Below are positions 26,825 through 36,097 of a stretch of DNA of 64,000 bases, in pieces. The stretch spans positions 100,025-164,024 of the forward strand of contig BPGT01000006.1 in assembly GCA_026003175.1 (NCBI GenBank). The letters run 5' to 3'. This DNA is from Armatimonadota bacterium. Its GTDB lineage: Bacteria > Armatimonadota > HRBIN16. How positions within the stretch are numbered: the stretch's first letter is position 1; every line of letters starts with the position of its first letter. A program made the translations under genes and the position numbers. The notes under the pieces were generated by a model, which was not told where the DNA came from, ran no database searches, and worked only from the letters and a program-made list of their open reading frames with translations.

Positions 26825-26825
26825 A

Positions 26826-27158
26826 ATGCGAAATCCTTTCGGCGCGAACCCGCGTGACCTGCAGAAGATGCTGGAACAGACCATGCAACAGATGCAAAAG
26901 GCGCAGGAAGAGTTGAAGAACCTGCGGATAGAATCGTCGGTGGGCGGCGGCGTGGTGAAGGCGGTGGTAGACGGCACCGGCGAACTGATTTCTATCGAAA
27001 TCAACCCGGTGGTAGTAGACCCAAACGACGTGGAGATGCTGCAGGACCTGATTGTCTCCGCCGTCAACGAGGCGCGCGAGCAGGCGGTCGCCGAAGCCAC
27101 CCGACGCATGACCTCACTTCCGGGTATGCCCAATCTCGATCTGGGGAACCTGTTCTGA
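26826..27158 (+). CDS. ebfC: Nucleoid-associated protein YbaB/EbfC
   Basis: 110 residues, start after GAAGGAGGATAAA. A coiled helix (DLQKMLEQTMQQMQKAQEEL) then SSVGGGVVKAVVDGTGELIS and a C-terminal helix ending in a Met/Pro/Gly tail (SLPGMPNLDLGNLF). This is the tweezer-like DNA-binding dimer almost always found between dnaX and recR. Its function is DNA binding near replication and repair sites. Confidence 0.94.
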   Translation: MRNPFGANPRDLQKMLEQTMQQMQKAQEELKNLRIESSVGGGVVKAVVDGTGELISIEINPVVVDPNDVEMLQDLIVSAVNEAREQAVAEATRRMTSLPGMPNLDLGNLF

Positions 27159-27161
27159 GCG

Positions 27162-27761
27162 ATGGAATACGCTAGACCTTTGGCAAAACTGATACGCGAG
27201 CTGGAAAAGATGCCCGGTGTGGGACCCAAGTCCGCCCAGCGGATGGCGTTCCACATCCTGCGCCTGCCTGAAGAAGAGGCGCGTGCGCTGGCAGAGGCGA
27301 TACTGGAAGTCAAGGAGCGTATCACCGCCTGCAAACGCTGTTTCAACTTCACCGATGAGGAGGAGTTATGCCCCATCTGCCGAAATCCCTCGCGGGATGC
27401 CTCGGTGCTGTGTGTGGTGGCTGACGTGCGCGATCTGATGGCGATAGAGCGCACACAGGAGTTTCGTGGGGTATACCATGTGTTGCAAGGGGTTATCTCG
27501 CCGATGGATGGCATCAGTGCAGAGCATCTGCGCGTGCGCGAGCTGCTGCAGAGGTTGCAGTCGGGAGAGGTTCGTGAGGTGATTATCGCCATGAACCCCA
27601 CCATCGAGGGAGATGCCACCGCGATGTACCTCTCCAAACTGATTAAACCACTTGGCATTCGCGTGACGCAGCTGGCGCATGGCATGCCTATTGGCGGTGA
27701 CCTGGACTATGCCGACCAGGCGACGCTTATCTCCGCCCTCGAGTGGCGACGAGAATTGTAA
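27162..27761 (+). CDS. recR: Recombination mediator RecR
   Basis: 199 residues, complete. Helix-hairpin-helix KMPGVGPKSAQRMAFHIL, C4 zinc finger CKRCFNFTDEEELCPIC, and Toprim block LCVVADVRDLMAIERT with EGDATAMYLSKLI. RecR with RecO loads RecA on SSB-coated gaps. Three bases separate it from ebfC; a single dnaX-ebfC-recR transcript is expected. Confidence 0.95.
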   Translation: MEYARPLAKLIRELEKMPGVGPKSAQRMAFHILRLPEEEARALAEAILEVKERITACKRCFNFTDEEELCPICRNPSRDASVLCVVADVRDLMAIERTQEFRGVYHVLQGVISPMDGISAEHLRVRELLQRLQSGEVREVIIAMNPTIEGDATAMYLSKLIKPLGIRVTQLAHGMPIGGDLDYADQATLISALEWRREL

Positions 27762-28113
27762 CCCCGCCTACCTACTGTAATCTGTCCTCTTTCATGCCGA
27801 TAATACGGCATAGGTAGTTTTCGTACCACTGGTACTGAATCAGCGGAACAGATCCGCTTATCTGGCTTTTGTAGCCGCAGCCTTCAGTACCTTTGGCGCA
27901 GGCTGCAACGATTATTTTGATGTTGGCAGGAGGGTTTTGAACACCTGTCATTCTGGGCGGAGTGAAGAACTCCAGAAAGGCTTCACTGCGTTCAGCGCGA
28001 CAGAACAGGACGAGATGCCTCGCTGACGCTTAGCACGACACAAAAGGATTGGTTCTGCATTGTGCTGCTTGGCGGGCATATTACGAGGTCTTACCTTAAC
28101 AGGGCACAAAACC
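27762..28113. other. Intergenic region with repeat-like sequence
   Basis: GCAGCC and GGCTGC (about 27873-27906) can form a hairpin past recR. The stretch near 27950-28045 (TGTCATTCTGGGCGGAGTGA and following) has the look of the dispersed non-coding repeats seen in many bacterial genomes, but there is no second copy in the window. Confidence 0.4.
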
Positions 28114-29829
28114 ATGTTCGGTCGACGCAGGTTAGGAGAGATACTGATAGACCTTGGGTACATCGATGCTGCCCAGCTGGATGAAGCGCTGCAAGAACAG
28201 CAGCGTAGCGGCGGTCTGATTGGGGAGGTGCTGCTACGCCTGGGCTATATCAACGCTGATCAGCTTGCAGAGGCACGGGCAGAACAGTACGATGTAGGCT
28301 ACGAGAAGGTGACCCCGGAGAGTGTGCAGGCTGAAGCAGTGAACAAGGTGCCTGTTACGCTGGCAAAGAGCCTGCAGGTGTTGCCCTTGCGCATCGAGGA
28401 TAATAAGCTGGTCGTTGCGATGGTTAACCCGCTGGATGTGGACGCTATCGATGTGCTACAGCGCCACACCGGCATGTACGTTAGGGTCGTTTACACTAAT
28501 CCCGAGGACCTGCTGAAATCTATTGACTTCCACTACAGCACAGCTGCCGCAAGCTCCGAGTCGCTGGACGAGGTGATTTCTGAGGTCGGTTCGCTATCGA
28601 GCGACGAGGAGGAGAACCTTGACGACCTGCGCCGGGCTGTAGAAGATGCGCCAGTAGTGCGTATTGTGAACCTGTTGCTGGTAGAGGCGATCAACGGGCG
28701 CGTCAGCGATATCCATCTCGAACCGCGCCGTACGCACATGGAGGTGCGCTACCGCATTGACGGCGAACTGCAACACGTGCGTAATATCCCTCGCAACCTG
28801 ATGGCGGCGTGCCTCTCGCGCATCAAGGTGATGGCGGATATGGATATCGCCGAGCGGCGCGTGCCGCAGGACGGGCGCATCACTATCAAAGTGGAGGGTA
28901 GACAGGTAGACCTGCGCGTTTCCACCCTGCCCATCCAGTACGGGGAGCGTGTGGTAATGCGCGTACTGGACCGCGACCGCAATCTGCGTCAGCTGGATGA
29001 ACTGGGCTTCTCGCCGCGTAACCTGATGACCTTCCGCTGGCTGTTGCAGCAACCGAACGGCATCATTCTGGTGACCGGTCCCACCGGCTCCGGCAAGACC
29101 ACCACCCTGTATGCAGCCCTGAGGGAGATCCGGTCGGTCACCCGCAATATTATCACCTGCGAAGACCCGATCGAATACGAGCTGGAAGGCATTAACCAAT
29201 CCAACGTGAATGAGAAAGCGGGAATGACCTTTGCAGTGCAGCTGCGTGCCATCCTGCGCCAGGACCCCGACGTGGTGCTGGTGGGTGAGATCCGCGATCA
29301 GGAGACGGCGGAAATCGCCTGTCGCGCCGCGATGACCGGACACCTGGTGCTCTCCACCCTGCATACTAATGACGCGGTAAGTGCTATCCCTCGCCTGATA
29401 GATATGGGTGTAGAGCCGTTTCTCATCTCCTCTTCGCTGGTGGGGGTGGTAGCTCAGCGATTGGTACGCGTGATATGCCCACATTGCAAACAAGAATATG
29501 AGCCCACTTTGACGGAAATCCAGATAATCGGGCACCCGGTGGAGAAACTGTACCGCGGGGTGGGTTGTTCCGCATGTGGGGGACGCGGTTATCTGGGGCG
29601 CGTCAGCGTACACGAGATCATGATAGTAGACGATGAGATTCGCGCCTTAACCATCCAGCATGCTCCCAGCAGCCAGATTCTCGATGCTGCCCTGCGCAAA
29701 GGCATGATACCGATGGCGCAAGACGGTATCGAGAAAGCGATACAGGGTATCACCACGCTGGAAGAGGTGACCGCCAAAGCGTTCATCTCGTCTAATGCGC
29801 CTGCCCTCGACGTGCTGGAAGCAGCGTGA
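28114..29829 (+). CDS. pilB: Type IV pilus / type II secretion assembly ATPase (PilB/GspE)
   Basis: 571 residues from MFGRRRLGEILIDLG. N-terminal MshEN-type domain with LGEILIDLGYIDAAQLDEAL and GEVLLRLGYINADQLAEARA (c-di-GMP-binding repeats in relatives). Then Walker A GPTGSGKTTTLYAAL, Asp box ITCEDPIEYELEG, Walker B LRQDPDVVLVGEIRDQETAE, His box TGHLVLSTLHTNDA, and a tetracysteine zinc site (CPHCKQ, CSACGGRGYLGR). It powers pilin polymerisation. No other pilus gene is in the window, so it stands alone here. Confidence 0.92.
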   Translation: MFGRRRLGEILIDLGYIDAAQLDEALQEQQRSGGLIGEVLLRLGYINADQLAEARAEQYDVGYEKVTPESVQAEAVNKVPVTLAKSLQVLPLRIEDNKLVVAMVNPLDVDAIDVLQRHTGMYVRVVYTNPEDLLKSIDFHYSTAAASSESLDEVISEVGSLSSDEEENLDDLRRAVEDAPVVRIVNLLLVEAINGRVSDIHLEPRRTHMEVRYRIDGELQHVRNIPRNLMAACLSRIKVMADMDIAERRVPQDGRITIKVEGRQVDLRVSTLPIQYGERVVMRVLDRDRNLRQLDELGFSPRNLMTFRWLLQQPNGIILVTGPTGSGKTTTLYAALREIRSVTRNIITCEDPIEYELEGINQSNVNEKAGMTFAVQLRAILRQDPDVVLVGEIRDQETAEIACRAAMTGHLVLSTLHTNDAVSAIPRLIDMGVEPFLISSSLVGVVAQRLVRVICPHCKQEYEPTLTEIQIIGHPVEKLYRGVGCSACGGRGYLGRVSVHEIMIVDDEIRALTIQHAPSSQILDAALRKGMIPMAQDGIEKAIQGITTLEEVTAKAFISSNAPALDVLEAA

Positions 29830-29837
29830 ATCTGCGG

Positions 29838-31691
29838 CTACTGCGGGCTCGCAACCAGCAGGCGGTTTCGCACCCTGCCCTGCTGCGCCTCCACGGGTAT
29901 CAGGTAGTCACTGGATTTTACCCGTACCTCAAACCTGCCACGGCTGTCTGCCTGGGTACGAACCCTGCCGACAGAAATCTGCGCTTCAGGTAGCGCGACA
30001 CCCTGAATCACTGCCTCTTCGCCCGTTCGCGAGGAACACCACGCCAGCAGGGGTAACCGCTGGTCATTAAGAGACTCGATGGCGTGCGCTACCGCATCCC
30101 GCACCCTGTACAGCTTTTCGGCGTCGCGCGTGTAATGGGCATAGTCGGGCGCCACCAGACGTGTGTAGCCTCTTGCCCATGTCTTCGGGTCAAAGTCGGC
30201 CAATCGGAGTCGCTTTGCTACCTGTGCGGCAGCGTCTTCCAGCAGGCACAGGTATTCATAGTCTTCGATGCCTTCGCGCATGGCTTCGTAGCGCAGGCTG
30301 CTGCGCGGAGCCTCTTTGCCCGGGTACACAATCCAGTTGTCGCCCGGCGCCAGCTGCTCATCGAAGGGCTGTCCCCAGAAGTTGTAGCCCCAGTGCAGGA
30401 ACCCTGTCGTGCCTGTCCAGTGATTGAACCAGTGCAAGATGCGCGTCTTGATAAGCGGGTAGTCTATCAGCCGGTTGGGATACTTCCCCTGCGGCACCCA
30501 GGCAACATAGAACCACAGTTCCGCTCCCCGCTCCTGCGCCCGGTGAAACTGCTGGAACCACTGCTCTAGAAAGTTCAGCTGCGGCACCCACACCTCTAGG
30601 TAACCCTCTAAGTTGGGCACGTGGATGGCGTCGATGCGTCGCAGGTCGGGAGCAAGGCGTTTTACCCGCTCGGAGAGCTGCTTCCACGAGTCGACGTTTA
30701 CCTCTATCGGTTCATCCGCTACGTGTATCATGCACCGCTGCAGCCAGCCCTTCTGGCGCAGGTGCTCTTGAAGAGCAGGGAGCCACTCTTCTATGGGGAT
30801 CCATTCGGTTTGACCGGTGGCTTCGTTCTCGCAGCGCAGGGGATAGGCAACGAAGTTTTTGTCTTCCCACTGCCCATGTTCGCGCCCACCGACGTGCTGC
30901 AGTTCGATGAACTCAAAACCGGCATCGAGATAGGTCTGTATCCAGCGGTCCAGCACGCTGAAGTCGAATCGCAGTTTGCCGTCCACCCCGCGTATCGCTT
31001 TGTTCGTGCCCCAGGGAACCCATGTGTGGTGATGATACTGGCGCATCAGGCGGGCAGTACGCGCCAGCAGACGCCAGAAGTCTTCAGAGAGATACTCCAC
31101 GCCGTGTTGCTTTGCCAGCTCGCCATCGTTCATCCACACGGTCACTTTCAGCCGGGTGCGCTCCGGGAAGGTGAAGCCGTACACGGTGAGGCGCACGGGT
31201 ATCTCTATCTGCCCGTTTTGCAACCGCACCGTCATCGTTCCGCGATACTCTCCTGCCGGGATGTCCTGCGGCACCTGCCACTGCACGTAGATGGGCTGAT
31301 TCTGCCCCGGCTGCAGGGCGATGCTTTTCTCCTCCAGTAATCCGTCGGGGAAATCGGCAGGTGCCTTGCGTACCAGCTCCTCTTCTGGCGTCGCTGTAGA
31401 GTTCTTGCCCACCCGATGGTATTCCACGAAGGCATAGCGGAACGCGCTGGCGGGGATAGTGCGCTTGCCTCCCTGCCTGCGCAGGGGCGAACATTCCACC
31501 CTTTCCACTCGATCCTCGTTTGGCGTGCGCAGCACCACCTGCGCCCCCACTCGCTGGTTGCGCGCGGCGGATACCACGACCTCACGACGCACCTCCGCAG
31601 GCGGTGGCGTATCGCGGAAGACGTTATGCAGAGCGTGTGTGCACCACCATTGTAAATTCGGTTGCGCCAGAATAATCAATGCCAGTATCAT
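29838..31691 (-). CDS. DUF4091 (GH123-like) secreted protein
   Basis: 617 residues. Short signal (MILALIILAQPN). N-terminal beta domain with SAARNQRVGAQVVLRTPNED and an alpha-galactosidase-NEW3-like IPAGEYRGTMTVRLQNGQIE, then a TIM-barrel part with WMNDGEL, HHHTWVPWG, MIHVADEPIEVN, and C-terminal SSLRYEAMREGIEDYEYLCL, which is the DUF4091 signature. Relatives are annotated as glycoside hydrolase family 123 (N-acetylgalactosaminidase-like) but most are untested. A carbohydrate-binding tail is visible (QISVGRVRTQADSRGRFEVR). Confidence 0.8.
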   Translation of the reverse strand: MILALIILAQPNLQWWCTHALHNVFRDTPPPAEVRREVVVSAARNQRVGAQVVLRTPNEDRVERVECSPLRRQGGKRTIPASAFRYAFVEYHRVGKNSTATPEEELVRKAPADFPDGLLEEKSIALQPGQNQPIYVQWQVPQDIPAGEYRGTMTVRLQNGQIEIPVRLTVYGFTFPERTRLKVTVWMNDGELAKQHGVEYLSEDFWRLLARTARLMRQYHHHTWVPWGTNKAIRGVDGKLRFDFSVLDRWIQTYLDAGFEFIELQHVGGREHGQWEDKNFVAYPLRCENEATGQTEWIPIEEWLPALQEHLRQKGWLQRCMIHVADEPIEVNVDSWKQLSERVKRLAPDLRRIDAIHVPNLEGYLEVWVPQLNFLEQWFQQFHRAQERGAELWFYVAWVPQGKYPNRLIDYPLIKTRILHWFNHWTGTTGFLHWGYNFWGQPFDEQLAPGDNWIVYPGKEAPRSSLRYEAMREGIEDYEYLCLLEDAAAQVAKRLRLADFDPKTWARGYTRLVAPDYAHYTRDAEKLYRVRDAVAHAIESLNDQRLPLLAWCSSRTGEEAVIQGVALPEAQISVGRVRTQADSRGRFEVRVKSSDYLIPVEAQQGRVRNRLLVASPQ

Positions 31692-31808
31692 CGAACCTCA
31701 CCTTTTCCATATAGAGTGTCCCTTTCTTCGCCGATGGCAGGCTGGTATCCTGTGTGTAACCTGAACATACAATCGCGTGGAGGGCGAGGCTCCCGCCGAG
31801 CCGTTCCC

Positions 31809-31870
31809 CTCTGGTCGTGACGAAGCACGACCAGAGATGTGTGGAGGGTCACGCTCCGTCGTGACCCTCC
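31809..31870. repeat. Two adjacent perfect hairpins
   Basis: CTCTGGTCGTG-ACGAAG-CACGACCAGAG (31809-31836) and GGAGGGTCACG-CTCCGT-CGTGACCCTCC (31843-31870), each with an 11-bp stem and 6-base loop. Neither has a T-tract. They look like REP/ISEN-type palindromic units. Confidence 0.65.
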
Positions 31871-31907
31871 ACAAGATTGAGGTTAGACGCTCTAAGAGCT
31901 GCGCTAC

Positions 31908-32077
31908 TACTCTGTCAAGGCTCAATGTTGTGAGAGACCACCCGGCGACTGGAAGTCGCGGGCAACACAACCACACCCCCCCTTCGGGGGTGGGTAAGCA
32001 GGTTTCATCCTCTGTTGCCCGCGATTTTCCATCGCTGGGATAGCACCAACATCTTCAGAAAAAGGTCTGACAGAGTA
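31908..32077. mobile_element. MITE-like repeat, copy 2
   Basis: 170 bases with perfect 10-base terminal inverted repeats TACTCTGTCA / TGACAGAGTA; if the outer TA is a target duplication, the TIR is CTCTGTCA and the style is Tc1/mariner/IS630. It matches copy 1 (17115-17293) along its length. It cuts off the 3' end of the gene remnant to its right. Confidence 0.82.
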
Positions 32078-32371
32078 ATGGCGCTTCTCTGTTGTCATAG
32101 TCTGCCCCCAGATAAAACCCTGCTGCCGTAATAGCCTGCTGATAGGTCACCGCATTCAACGACAGTGCCGGCTTGCGACGGTGACACTTCTCCTCGTCGG
32201 GGTGGTCGTCCACCGCATGAACTACAAACAGGTATTCGCCCATCTCCGACATCATGTTCACCGGTACCCACACAAGAACACCGTGTTGGGTTCCAGAAGG
32301 GCTGGCGGTCAAACCGTCCGGCTGGTTGTTGTGCTCCACACAGGGCAACTCCGCAACGTCCCAACTGCCTG
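32078..32371 (-). pseudogene. Gene remnant truncated by MITE copy 2
   Basis: Open frame without a start codon in a plausible place: GSWDVAELPCVEHNN, HGVLVWVPVNMMSEMGEYLF, HAVDDHPDEEKCHRRKP, SLNAVTYQQAITAAGFYLGA. The sequence looks protein-like (a secreted beta-rich fragment) but begins right after the stop of the 32383 gene and ends inside the MITE terminus. The family is not recognised. Confidence 0.45.
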
Positions 32372-32382
32372 TCCGCTGAGAG

Positions 32383-33621
32383 TCACCTCCTGCCTAACCC
32401 AATAACTACCAGCCGCTTTGCACGTTCATAACGCACCTGCGCCCTCAACACCCGCTCCACAACGTCCAGCGGAACATACAAACGCCCGCCAACGACACAT
32501 GCGGGCGCCGATGCCTGCAACACCTTGCCGTTCACCTGATACTCCCTGCTGCCCTTCTGCAACACCGCCGTGCCACCTCTACCAGCAAGGAGCGCCTTCC
32601 CACTCTGCTCCCACCGTAAACTGCCACGCTTGCCCCTGTCCGCCAAGTAGCCTGCCCAAAGGTACGCCTGTCCCCCAATGTCTATCGCAGGACGGTTCAG
32701 ATGGATCCTTTGACCGTCCCACTCCACCTGCAACGATCTGCCGGGCACCACTGCTTGCGCACGAACCGGGCGTGTTTTCCCAGAAGGAACACCCATCAAC
32801 ATATCTGACCAGAGGAGCGCACCAGTGAAGCCATCCACCAAACAGGCATACCCAACTCGCCCATGCCCCTCCTCCCAGCCGTACACGGTCAACTCGTATG
32901 CCAGTGTCTCCCAACCGAAGGGGTCAGGGGGAGTGACCCGTATTCCATACAGTGAGCCTGCTTCGGGGCTGGACAGTTGCAACTGCTGTGCTGCCGCGGC
33001 AAAAGCCTGCTCGGCGTTCAGTGCGGGGTTGATGCCGACCATGACCGGATAGTGACGGCAATGAGCATCCGTAATGCGTCCGTAAACGACGTCCACATCT
33101 ACCCTGCAGAAGCTCGGTCCATACACACCGTTAGGGAAGCGCTGCCAAAAATACACGGTGTATTTCGTCGGAGCGCGCCCGATCCCACCGAACTTCCGAA
33201 CCTCTACGTGATTGAGCAGTTCGGGGAAGAGATAATGTGCCTGCATGTACGAGCGGGCGATGGCTACCGCTTGCTCTTCCTCTATCGCCCGGCGCAGTAA
33301 CATCTCCTCGCTCAAGGGCTCGTCATAGAACTCTTTATCAGTATAGAGCCAGATCCATGCCCAGTCGTTAATGCTGTAGGCGCAAATGCGGAATTGCCTC
33401 CGGTTGCATTCCAACACGTGGTGGACATCTATTCCGGGTCGCGCAGAAGGGGGTGCGATGTATTTGACCTCTATAGGTGTATTGCTGCCTTCTCCGAGAA
33501 TGTCGCGCACCTTTTGCACCGCCTGCTCCCGTGTGACGTACTGCCAGACGTATTGTGCAGAGGCAACCGTGCCCCAACAGCACAGCGCACACAAGACGAG
33601 GATGCATGTGGTCTGTTTCAT
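32383..33621 (-). CDS. Secreted protein with PepSY-like and copper-amine-oxidase-N-like domains
   Basis: 412 residues; ATG at 33621 has GAAGGAGG nine bases upstream. Signal peptide CILVLCALCCWGTVASAQ. The middle has PepSY/YcdB-like repeats (EEEQAVAIARSYMQAHYLFP; LNAEQAFAAAAQQLQLSSPE; WETLAYELTVYGWEE...ACLVDGFTGALL). The last ~70 residues (VLQKGSREYQVNGKVLQASA, VGGRLYVPLDVVERVL) resemble the copper amine oxidase N-terminal-like stalk domain used as a wall-binding module. Likely a periplasmic or surface protein. Confidence 0.65.
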   Translation of the reverse strand: MKQTTCILVLCALCCWGTVASAQYVWQYVTREQAVQKVRDILGEGSNTPIEVKYIAPPSARPGIDVHHVLECNRRQFRICAYSINDWAWIWLYTDKEFYDEPLSEEMLLRRAIEEEQAVAIARSYMQAHYLFPELLNHVEVRKFGGIGRAPTKYTVYFWQRFPNGVYGPSFCRVDVDVVYGRITDAHCRHYPVMVGINPALNAEQAFAAAAQQLQLSSPEAGSLYGIRVTPPDPFGWETLAYELTVYGWEEGHGRVGYACLVDGFTGALLWSDMLMGVPSGKTRPVRAQAVVPGRSLQVEWDGQRIHLNRPAIDIGGQAYLWAGYLADRGKRGSLRWEQSGKALLAGRGGTAVLQKGSREYQVNGKVLQASAPACVVGGRLYVPLDVVERVLRAQVRYERAKRLVVIGLGRR

Positions 33622-33644
33622 GATGAGATACCTCCTTCGCATGG

Positions 33645-35534
33645 TTATGGTGTGATGCGCAGTGTTGCGTCGCCTTGGAACAGAGCATTAAATCCTGATG
33701 GACTAAATATCATACCGGCGTAAGTCACTTCAGCCCAATACTTAGTCATCCCTAATGCCTGTTCGTGAGCCTCACGCACCGTGTTGTTCCTCAGAAGCTG
33801 CATGAAGCCTGATACTTTGGGCTTTTCGCCGCCACCGTATCCATCGAGGTAGACGCATACTGCATTGGAGTACACTTCCCAGTGGCCGATGGTTACCGTG
33901 GTCTTCGCCCCCTTATACAGAAACCAGTCGCTCAGACCGCCTGCTTGAAACCCCGCGTTCAGCCCGCAACCCACCAGAACTACCAGTTCCAGATTCGTCA
34001 GAGTCTGTCCAGGTCCGCCGATGCTTTCCACGATCAGGCAGTCCTGCCACCCACGTAGCCCGGGAATAGTGTTCCAGTCGGCATAGCTGGTGACAAGCCA
34101 CTTCTAGCTACCCTGAGGAGCCGACTGCGGCATCTGGTTGTCACCTTTCATGAGCAGCAGTTTGCCCTCAAGGTCAGCGTGGCTGTGTCCGCTAAAAAGC
34201 ACCATCTTTAGCGGCTTTCTGCCTATCGCCGGGTCGTAATATTCCAGAGCACCCCGCATGTGTCTTATCCAGGGATTGCCATACCACCAATCGTAACCGG
34301 GTACTTTTTGAAGCCTAAGGCTTTTCCTCCGTTCACAAAATAGAGAGCCTGAGAATTGAACTCTCCATGTGTGAAGGCAATGAGAGCACTGTATATCTTC
34401 TGCTGGTTATGGGGAAGCGCTTCCCGCAAACGGTGTGCCTTGTCGAGGTCACGGTGGTTATCCTGTGCCCGCAACAGAAAGATGTATCTGCCTGCCTCGG
34501 TGGGCGATGGTATGGTAAACGTCACATCGTCACTGCCGTCAGTCAAATCGGGTGAACTAAGCGCACACGCAAAGTATACGTCCAGCGCAGGGTCAAAAAC
34601 CTGTATCTGTCCTTGAGAGGCTGGGTAACCTTGCGCGGAGGACAGATGGTATTGTATGCAATATGTGGCTGTTTGTCCATCATCCACACATTGGATGGAG
34701 CCTGCTGCAAGATGCATAAAATCCGACCGATTGCTGTCCCTGTCCGGTGGCGCACTGCCGTATACATACGCCGACAACCGATACAGGTATATCCCTCGCG
34801 GGGCAGTGCTACCGTCTCCCAACTTCCCATCCCACGTCCATGACCATGTGCCCGGACGTGCCACGTTCGCAAACTCCTTCACCAGCACCGGGTTCTGGTT
34901 GTCATCACTGCGGAATATCTCCAGCTTTACCGTGCAGGTTCCCTGCTGGGCATGAATGAGCTGCGCCGCAAACGACACACCGATCATCTGCTCCGGCTTC
35001 CAGACAATGTATGGCTCCGAACGACTGTCTACCAGCAACAGGTTCAACACGTTGAAGGTGAATGAAACCGTCTCCGTGAACGTGCGCCGGTCGTTGGGAG
35101 GGGGGCTGCCGGTGGACACCGTATACTGGATGGTCGCCTCTACCCGATACTGCCCATTGTGCTTGTCCGCCAGGTTCTGCAGGCTTTGCAACATCACCAC
35201 GTTGCTTGTCTGGTCGCCATAGGCAGGGTTGGGGGTAGTTGTCTGGAATGGCACCGGCATAGGCGTGACCGCATGGGCGCTGGTCTGCTCGGCAAGGGAG
35301 GATTGAGTGACACCGGCGCTCAGGATGTAGCCACTCTGGGGCTGCACGACCAGACGGAGAGTGAACCATCCGCCGACGGTGGCTCCCTCTTGGGCGACTG
35401 CAGGCTGGTTGGTGTATCCGTTGGGATACCACACGATGTACATCCTGACCGAAGCACAGGCGTTGTTAGCGAGGCACAGCAGGGCGAGGGCGGTCAGTAC
35501 CCCCCCGTGTGAGTGGCACAAGCAAGCGTTTCAT
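33645..35534 (-). pseudogene. Broken secreted caspase/CHAT-like protein with FlgD-type Ig domain
   Basis: Three lesions interrupt one gene of ~620 codons. (1) From ATG 35534 the frame reads MKRLLVPLTRG then needs one G fewer in a G7 run to continue as VLTALALLCLANNACASV, a perfect signal peptide. (2) Near 34310 an A5 run must gain one A to continue into GYDWWYGNPWIRH. (3) A TAG at about 34105 interrupts SAPQGS*KWLVTSYADWN. Domains: FlgD-like Ig (PGTWSWTWDGKLGDGSTAPR), then VLFSGHSHADLEG and LELVVLVGCGLNAG, the His and Cys blocks of clan CD (caspase/gingipain/CHAT) peptidases. Confidence 0.65.
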
Positions 35535-35755
35535 CTGGTTTGCTCCTTTCGCTCACGAGGGGTGTGTGACTACTTGCATGTTACTACCTTTTGTGCAAGA
35601 TGTCAAGGGGTGCCTTGTGTTTGCCTGTCTGGAGGGTGAACCTCCCGGTGAGCCGAAAATCTTGGACGCATACCGCTCGACAAGAGCATCGCTTTCGAAT
35701 TGCTTTGCCGTGCGGGTACACTCTGTCACGACTCAAACCCGGAGGAGGGCAACGT

Positions 35756-36085
35756 ATGGTCGTCCTGTACATCACGCTCAATACCGATGAGGAGGCGCGG
35801 GCGATCTCTCGCGCCTTGCTGGAGAAGCGTCTGGCGGTGTGTACCAACTGGTTCCCCATCACCTGCGCCTACCGCTGGCAGGGCGACATCGTGGAGGAAC
35901 CCGAAACGGTGCTTATCGTCAAGACGCTGCCCGATCTGTATGAGGCGGTCACTGAAGAGGTGCGACGGCACATCACTTACACCAACTTCATGGCGCAACT
36001 GGATGTGCCGAGAATCAATAACGAGTTTGCCGACTGGCTGAAAGAGGAACTTTGCAACGCCAGCGAGAATTCGTCGGATCAGTGA
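35756..36085 (+). CDS. cutA: Divalent-cation tolerance protein CutA
   Basis: 109 residues from MVVLYITLNTDEEARAISRA (GGAGGAGGG upstream). Family blocks are complete: LLEKRLAVCTNWFPITCAYRWQGDIVEEPETVLIVKT and the C-terminal Y-T-N-F-M-AQLDVPRINNEFADWL. CutA1 forms very stable trimers and has been linked to copper tolerance and to anchoring proteins in the periplasm, but its molecular role is unsettled. It precedes the cell-wall amidase by 12 bases. Confidence 0.9.
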   Translation: MVVLYITLNTDEEARAISRALLEKRLAVCTNWFPITCAYRWQGDIVEEPETVLIVKTLPDLYEAVTEEVRRHITYTNFMAQLDVPRINNEFADWLKEELCNASENSSDQ

Positions 36086-36097
36086 GGAGGTGGCGCG

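Noticed and set aside
26237-27685. 482-codon leftward frame over dnaX-ebfC-recR
   Set aside because: Ser/Arg-rich shadow of three clear genes.
28594-29613. 339-codon leftward frame inside pilB
   Set aside because: Shadow of the ATPase on the other strand.
35719-35735. CACTCTGTCACGACTC before cutA as a third MITE end
   Set aside because: Only eight bases match the terminus and no second end is found nearby.
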